Positions 1-8,459 of a stretch of 64,000 nucleotides of DNA are shown here, in pieces (position 1 is the first letter of the stretch; each line of letters opens with the position of its first letter). The stretch is from assembly GCF_015351025.1 (NCBI RefSeq), contig NZ_JADKRV010000001.1, positions 248,001-312,000 of the forward strand, in the 5' to 3' direction. The notes under the pieces were generated by a model, which did no database searches, was not told the DNA's origin, and was given only the letters and a program-made list of their open reading frames with translations. The position numbers were made by a program, and so were the translations under genes. This DNA comes from Curtobacterium sp. VKM Ac-1376 (lineage in GTDB: Bacteria; Actinomycetota; Actinomycetes; Actinomycetales; Microbacteriaceae).

Positions 1-1099
1 GGATCGCGATGCCGGCGCTCGTGCGGCCCGCGCGACCGGAGCGCTGGCTCGCGCTGGCCTGCGAGATCGCCTCGATGGGCAGGCGCTGCACCTTCGCCCG
101 CGGCGAGTAGCGGGAGACACGAGCGGTGCCGGTGTCGATGACGTACTTGATGCCGGGCACGGTCAGTGAGGTCTCGGCGACGTTCGTGGCGAGGACGACG
201 CGACGGCGGATGCCCGGGGTGTTCCGGCGCTCGAAGACCCGGTGCTGGTCGGCGGCGGACAACCGGCCGTAGAGGGGCAGGACCTCGGTGCCCGGGTAGC
301 GCTTGCCCTCGATCGCGTCCTGCGCGTCGCGGATCTCGTTCTCGCCGGACAGGAAGACGAGGACGTCGCCCGGGTCTTCCTGCGCCAGCTCGTCGAGGGC
401 GTCGGTGATGCCCTGCATGGTGTCGCGGTCGTCGGCGGCGTTCCCGCTGTCCCCGGTACGGGAGTCCGACTCGTCGTCGGCGTCGTCGCCCTGGTCTTCG
501 GCCACGAGTGGTCGGTAGCGGATCTCGACCGGGTAGGTGCGGCCGGACACCTCGATGATCGGGGCATCGCCGAAGTGCTTCGAGAAGGACTCCGGGTCGA
601 TCGTCGCACTCGTGATGATGAGCTTGAGATCGGGCCGGCGGGGAAGCAGCCGCTTCAGGTACCCGAGCAGGAAGTCGATCGTCAGCGAGCGCTCGTGCGC
701 CTCGTCGATGATGATCGTGTCGTACCGCTTCAGGTCGCGGTCGAAGTGGATCTCGTTGAGCAGGATGCCGTCGGTCATCAGCTTCACGCGGGTTTCGGAG
801 CTGACCTTGTCGGTGAAGCGGACCTGGTAGCCGACGAGCCCGCCGAGCTCACCGCCACCGAGCTCCTCGGCCACGCGCTCGGCGATGGTGCGTGCCGCGA
901 TCCGTCGCGGCTGGGTGTGCCCGATGTGCTCGCGACCGAGTTCGAGGCAGATCTTGGGCAGCTGCGTCGTCTTGCCCGAGCCGGTGGCCCCGGCGACGAT
1001 GACGACCTGGTTGTCACGGATGGCAGCCGCGATGTCCTCCCGTCGCTGCGAGACCGGCAGTTCGGGCGGGTACGTGATGACGGGCAGCGGAGAAGACAT
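1..1099 (-). CDS. hrpA: ATP-dependent RNA helicase, HrpA type (3' part outside window)
   Basis: A DEAH-box helicase cut off by the left window edge, so only about the first 366 residues are visible. Walker A (GATGSGKTT) is at residues 37-45, DEAH at 132-135, and a SAT motif follows about 30 residues later. The conserved arginine-finger region (QRSGRAGR) lies close to the edge. Family knowledge: HrpA/HrpB proteins unwind RNA and act in mRNA turnover or ribosome rescue; the length and inserted acidic segment fit actinobacterial HrpA better than a short DEAD-box protein, but HrpB cannot be excluded without the C-terminus. The ATG at 1099 follows a TATCCT box (1109-1114) by 9 bases with no Shine-Dalgarno sequence, so the mRNA is probably leaderless. 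Confidence 0.9.
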   Translation of the reverse strand, partial: MSSPLPVITYPPELPVSQRREDIAAAIRDNQVVIVAGATGSGKTTQLPKICLELGREHIGHTQPRRIAARTIAERVAEELGGGELGGLVGYQVRFTDKVSSETRVKLMTDGILLNEIHFDRDLKRYDTIIIDEAHERSLTIDFLLGYLKRLLPRRPDLKLIITSATIDPESFSKHFGDAPIIEVSGRTYPVEIRYRPLVAEDQGDDADDESDSRTGDSGNAADDRDTMQGITDALDELAQEDPGDVLVFLSGENEIRDAQDAIEGKRYPGTEVLPLYGRLSAADQHRVFERRNTPGIRRRVVLATNVAETSLTVPGIKYVIDTGTARVSRYSPRAKVQRLPIEAISQASASQRSGRAGRTSAGIAI

Positions 1100-1138
1100 G
1101 AGCATTCCAGGATACAGGGGTGTCGACCGGGACTGTCG

Positions 1139-2971
1139 TCAGTCGATCTGCTCGGCGAACACGTCGGGTGTCCGAGCGGGGAGATCGCACACCCGGTCGT
1201 GACAGACGTACGCAGCCGGGTCCAGCGCATCCCTCGCCTCGAAGAGCGAGAACCCGGCACCGGCCCAGGCGCGCGCCTGCCCCGGGGTGACGGTGGCGAC
1301 GACGGTGCCGGGGCGTCGAGCCCCGGCCGCGAGGGCATGCATCGGGTCGTCCGGGTCGCTCGTCACGACGACGACCTGTCGCGACGGCCGCTGCAGGGCG
1401 AGCGCGACGCCGAGGGCATCCGCATGGCCGAGGGGGCGCTCGGTACCGGTGCGGGCGCGCTCCGCGACCAGCCGTGCCGCGGCGTACCGCAGGGTCTGGT
1501 CGCCGGTCACGGACGAGAGCGTCGTCGCGGCGGCCGCCAGTGCCGCGGTGCCGGAGCGCATCGCCGTCTGCGGCTGTTCCCCCGTGGCGGTCCCGGCGGC
1601 AGCGAGGACGGGATCGACGGGGAACCGCTCGGCGAGGCCGTCGTCGACGAGGGACCGGGCGGTCACGGCGTACGACACCTCGCCGGTGGCCAGGGCGAGT
1701 TCGAGCAGGCCCTCGGCCAGCAGCCCGATGTCCTCCACCGTTGCGGGAGCGGACGAGGCCCCGCGCGGGGTACTCGAGCGGACGGTCACATGGCCGTCCT
1801 GCACGTGGGCGGCGAGCACCGCGTCGGCGGCGCCACGGGCCAGCGCGACGAGCTCGGGGTCGCCGTGACGGGCACCGGCGATCGCGAGGCCCCGGATCGC
1901 CAGGCCGTTCCACCCCGTCAGCACCTGGTCGTCGAGCGGCGGCGGGTCGAGCTGTGCGCGTTCGGCGATCGGTCGGCGGTACCACTCGCCCTCGACCCGG
2001 CGGCCGTCGATGGTCGATTCGCTGTCCTGCGCCGCGACGAACGCGCCGTCGTCCCGCCGCAGCGTGTTCCGCAGGAAGTCCGCGACACCGCGGGCCTGCT
2101 CGGACCCGGCGACCGCGAGCAACCCCGCGTTGTCGTACAGCATGCGCTCGTAGTGCGGCACGCTCCAATCGCGCTGGGTGGCGTACCGGAAGACGCCGCC
2201 GTCGGCGTCGGTCAGCTCGGACCCGCGGATCGCGTGCAGCGATCGGTCGAGCAGCCCGTCGGCCTCGGCATCGCCGTCGGCCGCCGTATCGGCCAGGAAC
2301 TCCAGCAACGGTGTGCTCGGGAACTTCGGCGCGCCTCCGAAACCCCCGTAGGTGGTGTCCTCGGCACGGGACAGCTGGTTGACGACCGCACGGATCGCGT
2401 CGACGGACGGGAGGCCCTGATCTGCTCCGGCACCGCCGTCACCCGAACGTGCGGTCGCGTCCGCCTCGGCACCCTGCCGGATCGCCGCCGCGATCGCCGC
2501 CGCGTTCGCGTCCACCTCGTGCCGCCGCTCGGTCCAGGCGTCGAGCACCGCCGCCAGGATCTGCCGGAACGCCGGCACCTGTCCCACCGGGAAGGGCGGG
2601 AAGTACGTGCCCGCGAAGAACACGTGGCCCTCCGGCGTCAGGAACGTCGTCAGCGGCCAACCCAGCTGCTGCGTGAAGGCGCTCGCCGAGGCCATCAGGC
2701 TGGCGTCGACATCCGGTCGTTCTTCACGGTCGACCTTCACCGACACGAAGTCTCGGCGGAGCAGCTCTCCGATCTCCGGGTCCGCGAAGCTCTCCCGCGC
2801 CATGACGTGGCACCAGTGGCACGTGGCGTACCCGACCGAGACCATGACGGGAACGCCCCGCTCACGAGCCTCGGCGAAGGCCGCCGGACCCCACTCGCGC
2901 CAGTCCACCGGGTTGTCAGCGTGCAGACGCAGGTAGGGACTCACCGCGGTGCCGAGTCGGTTGTCGTTCAT
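1139..2971 (-). CDS. Thioredoxin-fold DUF255 / YyaL-like protein
   Basis: A 610-residue protein of the DUF255 (SPATA20/YyaL) family. The N-terminal thioredoxin-like domain carries CHWCHVM with Cys51 and Cys54, followed by a long alpha/alpha-barrel region resembling N-acylglucosamine epimerases and cellobiose epimerases. Its biochemical role is not established; a redox or sugar-processing function is only suggested by the folds. The reading frame is open upstream to 3007, but the conserved N-terminus ([21 protein letters not shown]) starts at the ATG at 2971, 36 bases inside. It sits 39 bases from the helicase on the same strand. The upstream -10 candidate (CACGCT, 6 bases before the ATG) is weak. 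Confidence 0.9.
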   Translation of the reverse strand: MNDNRLGTAVSPYLRLHADNPVDWREWGPAAFAEARERGVPVMVSVGYATCHWCHVMARESFADPEIGELLRRDFVSVKVDREERPDVDASLMASASAFTQQLGWPLTTFLTPEGHVFFAGTYFPPFPVGQVPAFRQILAAVLDAWTERRHEVDANAAAIAAAIRQGAEADATARSGDGGAGADQGLPSVDAIRAVVNQLSRAEDTTYGGFGGAPKFPSTPLLEFLADTAADGDAEADGLLDRSLHAIRGSELTDADGGVFRYATQRDWSVPHYERMLYDNAGLLAVAGSEQARGVADFLRNTLRRDDGAFVAAQDSESTIDGRRVEGEWYRRPIAERAQLDPPPLDDQVLTGWNGLAIRGLAIAGARHGDPELVALARGAADAVLAAHVQDGHVTVRSSTPRGASSAPATVEDIGLLAEGLLELALATGEVSYAVTARSLVDDGLAERFPVDPVLAAAGTATGEQPQTAMRSGTAALAAAATTLSSVTGDQTLRYAAARLVAERARTGTERPLGHADALGVALALQRPSRQVVVVTSDPDDPMHALAAGARRPGTVVATVTPGQARAWAGAGFSLFEARDALDPAAYVCHDRVCDLPARTPDVFAEQID

Positions 2972-3061
2972 GGGTCCAGCGTGCCCGCCGGCGACTGGGC
3001 GGACCACCGTGCAGGGCGATCTGTGGACGGACCCGCGCTGTGCACATGCGCGGCGCGACGA

Positions 3062-3592
3062 TCAGCGGGTGAGCCAGCCCGTCAGGGACGCCAGGTGCGC
3101 GGCGACCTGGGCGGGGGCCCGGTCGTCGGTGTCCACCCGGGTGACCGCGTCCGTGGTGGCCGAGTCGAGCCTCCCGGCCGTCCGTGTGCTGTGCGCGAGC
3201 TGCGCCTGCGGGACGGCGCCACCCGCCCGCCGGGCCAGCCGCTCGGCGGTGGTGCCGTCCGTGGCGCGGAGCAGGACGGCGGAGACCAGTGGGCGGTCGC
3301 CCATCGCAGCCGCCAGACGCTCGTGTTCCAGTACGGACACGGTGTTCGTGAAGACCAAGCGGTGGTGTCCGAGCTCCCGGTAGGCGCTCCACATCGCGGC
3401 GAGGTTCCGCTCGGCCAGGCGCGCCTCAGGGTGTTCGAGGTGTGGGGCGGGGTGGGCGAGGTCGAGCAGGTCGCCCTCGATCACCGCGTGCCGGACATCC
3501 GCGGCGACGAGCAGGTCGTGCAGCGCTTCGGCCGCCGTCGACTTGCCCACCCCGGAACGTCCGCCGATGAACAGGACCTCGGACCGCGGCAC
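3062..3592 (-). CDS. P-loop nucleoside/nucleotide kinase-like ATPase
   Basis: A small ATPase of 176 residues with a P-loop (GRSGVGKST) at residues 11-19, a DXX-type segment after the second strand (EGDLLDLAHP) and a lid-like arginine-rich region (AERLARRAGG). This pattern fits adenylylate/gluconate-kinase-like P-loop kinases or AAA_33 proteins; the substrate cannot be read from sequence. It begins with GTG one base after the stop codon of the upstream epimerase gene, so the two are translationally coupled in one operon. Similar small ATPases often accompany unrelated metabolic genes in actinobacteria. Confidence 0.75.
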   Translation of the reverse strand: MPRSEVLFIGGRSGVGKSTAAEALHDLLVAADVRHAVIEGDLLDLAHPAPHLEHPEARLAERNLAAMWSAYRELGHHRLVFTNTVSVLEHERLAAAMGDRPLVSAVLLRATDGTTAERLARRAGGAVPQAQLAHSTRTAGRLDSATTDAVTRVDTDDRAPAQVAAHLASLTGWLTR

Positions 3593-3593
3593 G

Positions 3594-4661
3594 TCAGCCC
3601 AAACCGAGGGAGAGGAGTGCGAGTGCCGCGTCCTCGGGGCCGTAGTCGAACATGCGGTCCCAGAACGGGTCGTCGGCCCATGGGACGTCGCCGTCGGCAG
3701 GCACGGCGTGGGCGGTCTCGACCAGCCAGTCGAGTTCCGGCGTGACGGCGGTCACGAACTCCGGCGGCTGCCACCCGAGTGCCCGGGCCGCGGTGGTGTC
3801 GAGCACGAAGGGCGACGGCGACGACCAGGGCGTGCCGCCGACGAAGGCTGGGGCGTCCTCGTCGAGCAGGACCTCATCGAACCGGTGGTCCAGGTGCGCG
3901 CCGATCGCCCGGACGATCTCGAGCACGGTCGGGGCAGAGGCGTCCGCGACGTTGAGGATCCGTCGGTCGGGGGAGTCCGCGACCAGGCGCACGAGCGATC
4001 CGATGCCGCTCGCCGCGGTCGTGTGGTCGACGCCGCGGCCGTGGTCGGCGAGGAGCACACGCTCCCGGCCGTCGAGCACGCGCCGGACGACGAACCACTC
4101 GCGGGGGCGCCCGATGCCGACGCCGTACACCTTCGACGGGCGGAGCACGGTGACCGGGGCGCCGTGGTCGAGGAGGACCTGCTCGGCGGCGACCTTCGCG
4201 GCACCGTAGCCGTCGCGGCTCGTCGGGTCACCGTCGCCAGCGGTCACCGTCGGCTGGGTCTCGGTGACCGCGCCACCGAACACCGGCTTGTCGAGCGAGT
4301 TCGCGTGCCGGCCCTGCTCGTCGGTGTAGACCGCCTTGGACGACACGAACACGGTCGAGCCGACGTCGTCGAGGAACGGCAGGAGCTGCTGGGCGTCGTC
4401 CCGGGTCACGCCGACGGTGTCGACGAGCAGGTCGGCGCCGGGGCGGAGCAGGTCGCGCAGGACGGTGCGGTCGCGTCGGTCGCCAGCCAGGAAGGTCGCA
4501 CCGGCGGCGGTCAGCGAGTCGGCGACGGGCCCGCCGGTCCGTGCCACCAGGTCGACCTGCCAGTCGTCGCCGCCGCGGCCCGAGGCGTCGAGGAGTTCGC
4601 GAGCGACCGCCGAGCCGATCCCGCCGGTGCCGCCGAGGATGACCGCGCGTCTGGTGCTCAT
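3594..4661 (-). CDS. NAD(P)-dependent epimerase/dehydratase (extended SDR)
   Basis: 355 residues with an N-terminal Rossmann motif GGTGGIG at residues 10-16 and an active-site YGAAK with Tyr152 and Lys156, diagnostic of the extended short-chain dehydrogenase fold used by nucleotide-sugar epimerases and reductases. The substrate is unknown; a serine upstream (VFVSSKAVY) completes the catalytic triad. It leads a two-gene operon with the kinase-like ATPase. The ATG at 4661 lies 6 bases behind TACCGT (4668-4673), a leaderless arrangement. Confidence 0.85.
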   Translation of the reverse strand: MSTRRAVILGGTGGIGSAVARELLDASGRGGDDWQVDLVARTGGPVADSLTAAGATFLAGDRRDRTVLRDLLRPGADLLVDTVGVTRDDAQQLLPFLDDVGSTVFVSSKAVYTDEQGRHANSLDKPVFGGAVTETQPTVTAGDGDPTSRDGYGAAKVAAEQVLLDHGAPVTVLRPSKVYGVGIGRPREWFVVRRVLDGRERVLLADHGRGVDHTTAASGIGSLVRLVADSPDRRILNVADASAPTVLEIVRAIGAHLDHRFDEVLLDEDAPAFVGGTPWSSPSPFVLDTTAARALGWQPPEFVTAVTPELDWLVETAHAVPADGDVPWADDPFWDRMFDYGPEDAALALLSLGLG

Positions 4662-4722
4662 GGTGCAACGGTAGTGCGGTCCGTCGGCCAGCGCGGCCCG
4701 GTCCCCCGGGCAGCGCGGCGCG

Positions 4723-5583
4723 TCAGGAGGCCAGCTGCTCGTGTCGCCACCAGTCGGCCAGCGAGCCGTCGTAGACCTTCACCCGGTCGTGACCGAGCAC
4801 CGTGAGTGCGAGGGCGTCGACGCATGCCGCGCTGCCCACACCGCAGTACGTCACGATCTCGCCGGCACCGATCACCGCGGCGAACGCCCGTTCGAGGTCA
4901 GATCCGCGCAGGTACGCGTTCGTGTCGGGGTTCACCAGGGTGTCCGCCGTGATCGGGGTGCTGCCCGGCACGATGGGTGGGTGGTCGTCGCCGAGGGTGG
5001 CCCAGGGCGCGGCGAACACCAGGGACGCGGGTTCCTCGCCCGTGACGGCGCGCAGGACGCGGTCGTGGTCGGCCCACAGCGCGCGCTCTTCGCCGGCCAG
5101 GAACGCACCGGCGCCGGGGTCGGACGGGGCAGCGGGCGTGCGGAGTGCGCCGACACGGACCGGCCGCCCCTCGTCGCGCCACTTCGTGAAGCCGCCGTCG
5201 AGCACCGCGACCGAGTCGAAGCCGAACGAGCGGAAGATCCACCACAGGCGTGCCGACCACTCGCCGACACTGTCGTCGTAGACCACCACGGTCGAGGTGT
5301 TCGTCACCCCGAGCTCGGCGGCGGCGGCTTCGAAGCGTTCGGCGCCGGGACGGGTGAACGGGACGTGGGACCCGGGCTCGGAGAAAGCCGTGATCAGGTC
5401 CGCGTAACGGGCGCCGGGGACGTGCCCGTGCTGTTCGTAGGCGTCCTGCGCGGCGTGCCAGGTCGTCTGGAGACCGGTCCCCGCCGTGTGCACCGAGGCG
5501 TCGAGGACGACGAGCTCGTCAGCACCGAGGTGGTCTGCGAGCCACTGCGTCGACACGAGCGGCGAGGTCAGGACGGGGGCCAT
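4723..5583 (-). CDS. Thiosulfate/3-mercaptopyruvate sulfurtransferase (two rhodanese domains)
   Basis: A tandem rhodanese of 286 residues. The N-terminal domain is inactive-type; the C-terminal domain holds the catalytic Cys247 in the loop CGVGSAA. Members move sulfane sulfur from thiosulfate or 3-mercaptopyruvate to cyanide or thiols; the loop here (CGVGS rather than CRXGX[R/T] or CGSGVTA) leaves the donor uncertain. The frame is open for another 220 codons upstream, but the upstream part is low-complexity spacer. The ATG at 5583 stands 7 bases behind TATGGT (5591-5596), which argues for this start; an ATG at 5595 is the alternative. Confidence 0.88.
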   Translation of the reverse strand: MAPVLTSPLVSTQWLADHLGADELVVLDASVHTAGTGLQTTWHAAQDAYEQHGHVPGARYADLITAFSEPGSHVPFTRPGAERFEAAAAELGVTNTSTVVVYDDSVGEWSARLWWIFRSFGFDSVAVLDGGFTKWRDEGRPVRVGALRTPAAPSDPGAGAFLAGEERALWADHDRVLRAVTGEEPASLVFAAPWATLGDDHPPIVPGSTPITADTLVNPDTNAYLRGSDLERAFAAVIGAGEIVTYCGVGSAACVDALALTVLGHDRVKVYDGSLADWWRHEQLAS

Positions 5584-5662
5584 GCCGGCCACCATAATCC
5601 GCGCCCCTGACGTGGGCCAGAGTGGTGGACACACGGCGCAACCGGGCGCGGGGGCGGTGCAT

Positions 5663-5776
5663 GCGTGGGCAGTGATCGACGAGGCACCAGTCGTTCGACG
5701 AGTGGTCGGTCGGAACATGCACGTGCAACGAGTGCGTGCGCATTCATCGACGATGCACGCGTCGTTCGACAGGTGG
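5663..5776. repeat. Degenerate 43-bp direct repeat, two copies
   Basis: Copy A is 5663-5705 and copy B 5734-5776, 71 bases apart; by eye 35 of 43 positions agree, including the blocks ATCGACGA and GTCGTTCGAC. Between them lies the perfect palindrome TGCACGTGCA at 5718-5727. The units could be duplicated small-RNA genes, protein-binding sites or decayed sequence. Confidence 0.7.
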
Positions 5777-5797
5777 ATCGTCGCGAAACGGGTGTTC

Positions 5798-5882
5798 GGC
5801 GCACGCGCCCGCCGCACGTGCCCGGCGCACGCGCCCGCCGCACGTGCCCGGCGCACGCGCCCGGCGCACGCGCCCGCCGCAC
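5798..5882. repeat. 13-bp tandem repeat array, six full copies
   Basis: Consensus G(G/C)CGCAC(G)(C/T)GCCC. Full copies begin at 5798, 5811, 5824, 5837, 5850 and 5863, and a partial copy runs to 5882. Variants with GCACGTGC and GCACGCGC alternate at first, giving a 26-bp higher-order unit. It lies just downstream of the efflux pump gene. Confidence 0.8.
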
Positions 5883-5935
5883 GCACGTCGGCCCGCCCCG
5901 GCGAACCGGGACGGGCCGTCGTGCGGGCGGCCGCG

Positions 5936-7477
5936 TCAGTGCGCCGCGGCGGGGATGCTCCCGGTCGTGGCGGAACCGGCGGCAGCGAGCCGCTCGACCC
6001 GCACCGACTGTCGGTTGATGAGCAGGCCGCCGGCGAGGGCGACGAGCACGAGCACACCGGCGGAGATGCCGAACGCCGCGTGGTACCCGTCGAGCACGGC
6101 CTGCGCCTGCTGCAGCTTCGTCGGAGCGGCGGACAACCCGGACAGGCTGTTCGCCACGACGTCGGCGAAGATCGTCGACAGCAGCGCGGTGCCGATCGAG
6201 CCACCGATCTGCTGCATGGTGTTGACCGTCGCCGAGGCGACACCGGCGTCTGACCGGGCGACCCCGGTCGTCGCGGTGTTCATCGCGGACGAGAAGATCG
6301 TGCCCATGCCCAGTCCGATCACGATCAACGCCGGCATCACGGTGCCCGCGTACGAGCTGTCGAGGTCGGTGCGGAGCAGCAGGAGGAGCCCCACCGCGGC
6401 GACCAGACCGCCGGCGAAGATGAGCACCTTCGGGCCGACGCGCGGCAGCAGGCGGCCACCGATCTGCGTCGCCGAGATCATGATCGAGAGCGGCATCGGC
6501 AGGAACGCGAGACCGGTCTGCAGCGAGCTGAACCCGAGGGTCTGCTCGAGGTAGTAGGTCAGGAACAGGAAGATGCCGAACATGCCGATCGCGACCAGGC
6601 CGATGGCGATGAACGAGCCGCCGCGGTCGCGGTCCAGCACGACGCGGAGGGGCAGCAGCGGGTGTGCGACGCGGGTCTCGATGAACACGAAGGCGGCGAT
6701 GAGCACCACGCCGCCGGCGAGCATCGCGATGGTGACGGGGGAGTCCCAGCCGTCGGTCTCGGCGTTCGAGAAGCCGTAGACGACCCCGACCAGGCCGAGC
6801 GTGATGGTGATGACCCCGAGCACGTCGATGCGCGGACGCTCGACCTTCGGCGGCTTCTCCATGAAGACGAGCGCGCCGATCACGCCGAGCACGGCGAAGA
6901 CGACGTTGACGTAGAGGCACCAGCGCCACGAGGCGTACTCGGTCAGCACGCCGCCGAGGAGCAGACCGATGGCCGCACCCGAGCCGGCGATGGACCCGAA
7001 GATGCCGAACGCACGACCGCGCTCCTTCGGGTCGCGGAACGTCGTGGTCAGCATGCCGAGCGCGGACGGGGCGAGCAGCGCGCCGAAGACGCCCTGCAGC
7101 GCGCGGGCCGCGACGAGCAGACCGAACGAGTCGGCGAGGCCACCGAGCACCGAGGCGACCGCGAAGCCGACGAGCCCGATGATGAAGGTGTTCTTCCGGC
7201 CGAACAGATCGCCGAGACGACCGCCGAGCAGCAGGAGCGAGCCGAACGCCAGCGAGTACGCGGTGACGATCCACTGCCGCTGGTCGGTGCCGAAGTCCAG
7301 GTCGGCCTGGGCGGAGGGCAGTGCGATGTTCACGATGGTGGCGTCGAGCACCACCATCAGCTGCGCGAGGGCGATGACCGCCAGGGCGATCCAGCGGTGG
7401 TTGCGCTTGGCGGGGGTGGTGCCCGGAGTCGTGGGTGCTGCCCCGGTGGGGGTCGGCACGGTGTGTTCTGCCGTCAC
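5936..7477 (-). CDS. MFS drug efflux transporter, DHA2 (EmrB/QacA) family
   Basis: A 513-residue major facilitator with about 14 hydrophobic segments. The motif A region after TM2 reads GGRLGDLFGRK, and the N-terminal LDATIVNIALP signature of DHA2 pumps is present. It should export drugs or toxic metabolites by proton antiport at the cytoplasmic membrane; the substrate is unknown. The frame is open to 7612, but the GTG at 7477 has a perfect AAGGAGG 6 bases upstream and fits the family N-terminus. A TetR regulator gene is divergent, with an operator-like palindrome between them, so drug-inducible repression is likely. Confidence 0.93.
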   Translation of the reverse strand: MTAEHTVPTPTGAAPTTPGTTPAKRNHRWIALAVIALAQLMVVLDATIVNIALPSAQADLDFGTDQRQWIVTAYSLAFGSLLLLGGRLGDLFGRKNTFIIGLVGFAVASVLGGLADSFGLLVAARALQGVFGALLAPSALGMLTTTFRDPKERGRAFGIFGSIAGSGAAIGLLLGGVLTEYASWRWCLYVNVVFAVLGVIGALVFMEKPPKVERPRIDVLGVITITLGLVGVVYGFSNAETDGWDSPVTIAMLAGGVVLIAAFVFIETRVAHPLLPLRVVLDRDRGGSFIAIGLVAIGMFGIFLFLTYYLEQTLGFSSLQTGLAFLPMPLSIMISATQIGGRLLPRVGPKVLIFAGGLVAAVGLLLLLRTDLDSSYAGTVMPALIVIGLGMGTIFSSAMNTATTGVARSDAGVASATVNTMQQIGGSIGTALLSTIFADVVANSLSGLSAAPTKLQQAQAVLDGYHAAFGISAGVLVLVALAGGLLINRQSVRVERLAAAGSATTGSIPAAAH

Positions 7478-7549
7478 GGCAGCCTCCTTCGAGAAGGTTG
7501 GAGGGGAAGGTGGAGCACGCGCCGTCGGGCACTCCGGAGAGCGGGTGGA

Positions 7550-7576
7550 GCAAACGGATGCACGGCATCCGCTTGC
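7550..7576. promoter_or_regulatory. Operator-like palindrome between efflux pump and TetR
   Basis: Arms GCAAACGGATGC (7550-7561) and GCATCCGCTTGC (7565-7576) pair with one mismatch around a 3-base spacer. Size and place, between divergently transcribed pump and TetR genes, are typical of TetR operators. It lies in the 5' leader or promoter of the pump gene. Confidence 0.6.
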
Positions 7577-7645
7577 GGCCAGTGTAGACCGAAACGGAAG
7601 GGCCGCATCCACTTATTCCCAGAAAGTTCAACTACCGTCTGACGC

Positions 7646-8308
7646 GTGAGCACCACCGAGTCCGCGTCCGACCTCGAGCGACCGCTGCGCGCCGACGCGG
7701 CACGCAACCGCGAGCTGATCCTGCAGACGGCGCGCAAGTGCTTCGCCGAGCGCGGGCTCTCGGTGACGCTGAACGACATCGCGCACGAAGCCGGGGTCGG
7801 TGTCGGCACCGTCTACCGCCGGTTCGCCGACAAGGACTCCCTGATCGAGGCGCTGCTCGCCACCAAGTTCGAGGCCATGAACGACGCTGCCGCGCGAGCC
7901 GCCGACGTGTCCGACCCGCGCGAGGCGCTCCGGGTCTACCTGATGGGTGTCTTCGAGTTCCGCGCCCGTGACCGCGCCCTCGCCGACGCGATCGTGCGTG
8001 CCGGAAAGTCGCGCCCGTCGATCGTGCACGAGCGCGACCGGCTCGAACACCAGGTCGCCGCGATCATCGCCAGGGCCGAGGCTGCCGGAGTCGTCCGCAC
8101 CGGGTTCGACTACCGGGACCTCCCGATGCTCACGGCGATGGTCGGAGCCGTCTCGGACGCCACCCGCGAGCACGACCCGAATGCCTGGCGTCGGTACGCC
8201 GAGCTCCTGATCCAGGGCGTCCTGCCCGGCTCCGACGACACCGAGCCGATGCTCGGGGGCCCGCTGGACCGCGAGTCGATCGAGCGCGCGCTGCACGCGC
8301 AGTCCTGA
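7646..8308 (+). CDS. TetR family transcriptional regulator
   Basis: 220 residues. The helix-turn-helix lies around residues 40-62 (TLNDIAHEAGVGVGTVYRRF) in a standard TetR N-terminal domain; the C-terminal ligand domain (TetR_C-like, through the LTAMVGAVSDA helix) is not recognisable to ligand level. Its divergent position to the DHA2 pump makes it the probable repressor of that pump. The GTG start at 7646 follows TACCGT (7633-7638) by 7 bases. A perfect 40-bp palindrome directly follows the stop codon. Confidence 0.9.
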   Translation: MSTTESASDLERPLRADAARNRELILQTARKCFAERGLSVTLNDIAHEAGVGVGTVYRRFADKDSLIEALLATKFEAMNDAAARAADVSDPREALRVYLMGVFEFRARDRALADAIVRAGKSRPSIVHERDRLEHQVAAIIARAEAAGVVRTGFDYRDLPMLTAMVGAVSDATREHDPNAWRRYAELLIQGVLPGSDDTEPMLGGPLDRESIERALHAQS

Positions 8309-8313
8309 TCACT

Positions 8314-8353
8314 GACGGGAGGCCCGTGGCGGCGCCGCCACGGGCCTCCCGTC
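8314..8353. terminator. Perfect 20-bp-arm palindrome, terminator and dispersed repeat
   Basis: The two 20-base arms (left arm begins GACGGGAGGCCCGTGG) are exact inverse complements with no loop bases left over. It lies 5 bases behind the TetR stop between convergent genes, so it can end transcription from both sides. It belongs to the dispersed GGAGGCCCGTGGCGGG hairpin family of this window. No T-run follows. Confidence 0.75.
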
Positions 8354-8376
8354 CGGTTTCGGTCGCGACCATGGCG

Positions 8377-8424
8377 CACCGGCACCGGCACCGGCACCGG
8401 CACCGGCACCGGCACCGGCACCGG
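8377..8424. repeat. Hexanucleotide repeat (CACCGG) x 8
   Basis: Eight uninterrupted copies of CACCGG between the convergent tetR and mannosyltransferase genes, a likely site for slippage length variation. Confidence 0.95.
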
Positions 8425-8459
8425 CCAGACGGCCGGCGGTCACCGCGCGATGCGCGCTG

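Larger units (their letters stand above)
5584..5935. other. Non-coding, repeat-rich spacer
   Basis: About 350 bases without a credible gene between the rhodanese start and the efflux pump stop. It holds the rhodanese promoter, a degenerate 43-bp direct repeat, a TGCACGTGCA palindrome (5718-5727) and a 13-bp tandem array, described separately. Reading frames through it are arginine/alanine/proline-rich artefacts of the repeats. Confidence 0.7.

Noticed and set aside
242-3745. 1167-codon open frame on the plus strand over the helicase and DUF255 genes
   Set aside because: It is antisense to three recognisable genes. High GC3 keeps antisense frames open; its composition is Arg/Gly/Val-rich with no domain.
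5798-5882. Tandem array as a possible CRISPR
   Set aside because: Units are 13 bp and contiguous with no unique spacers, and no cas genes are present.
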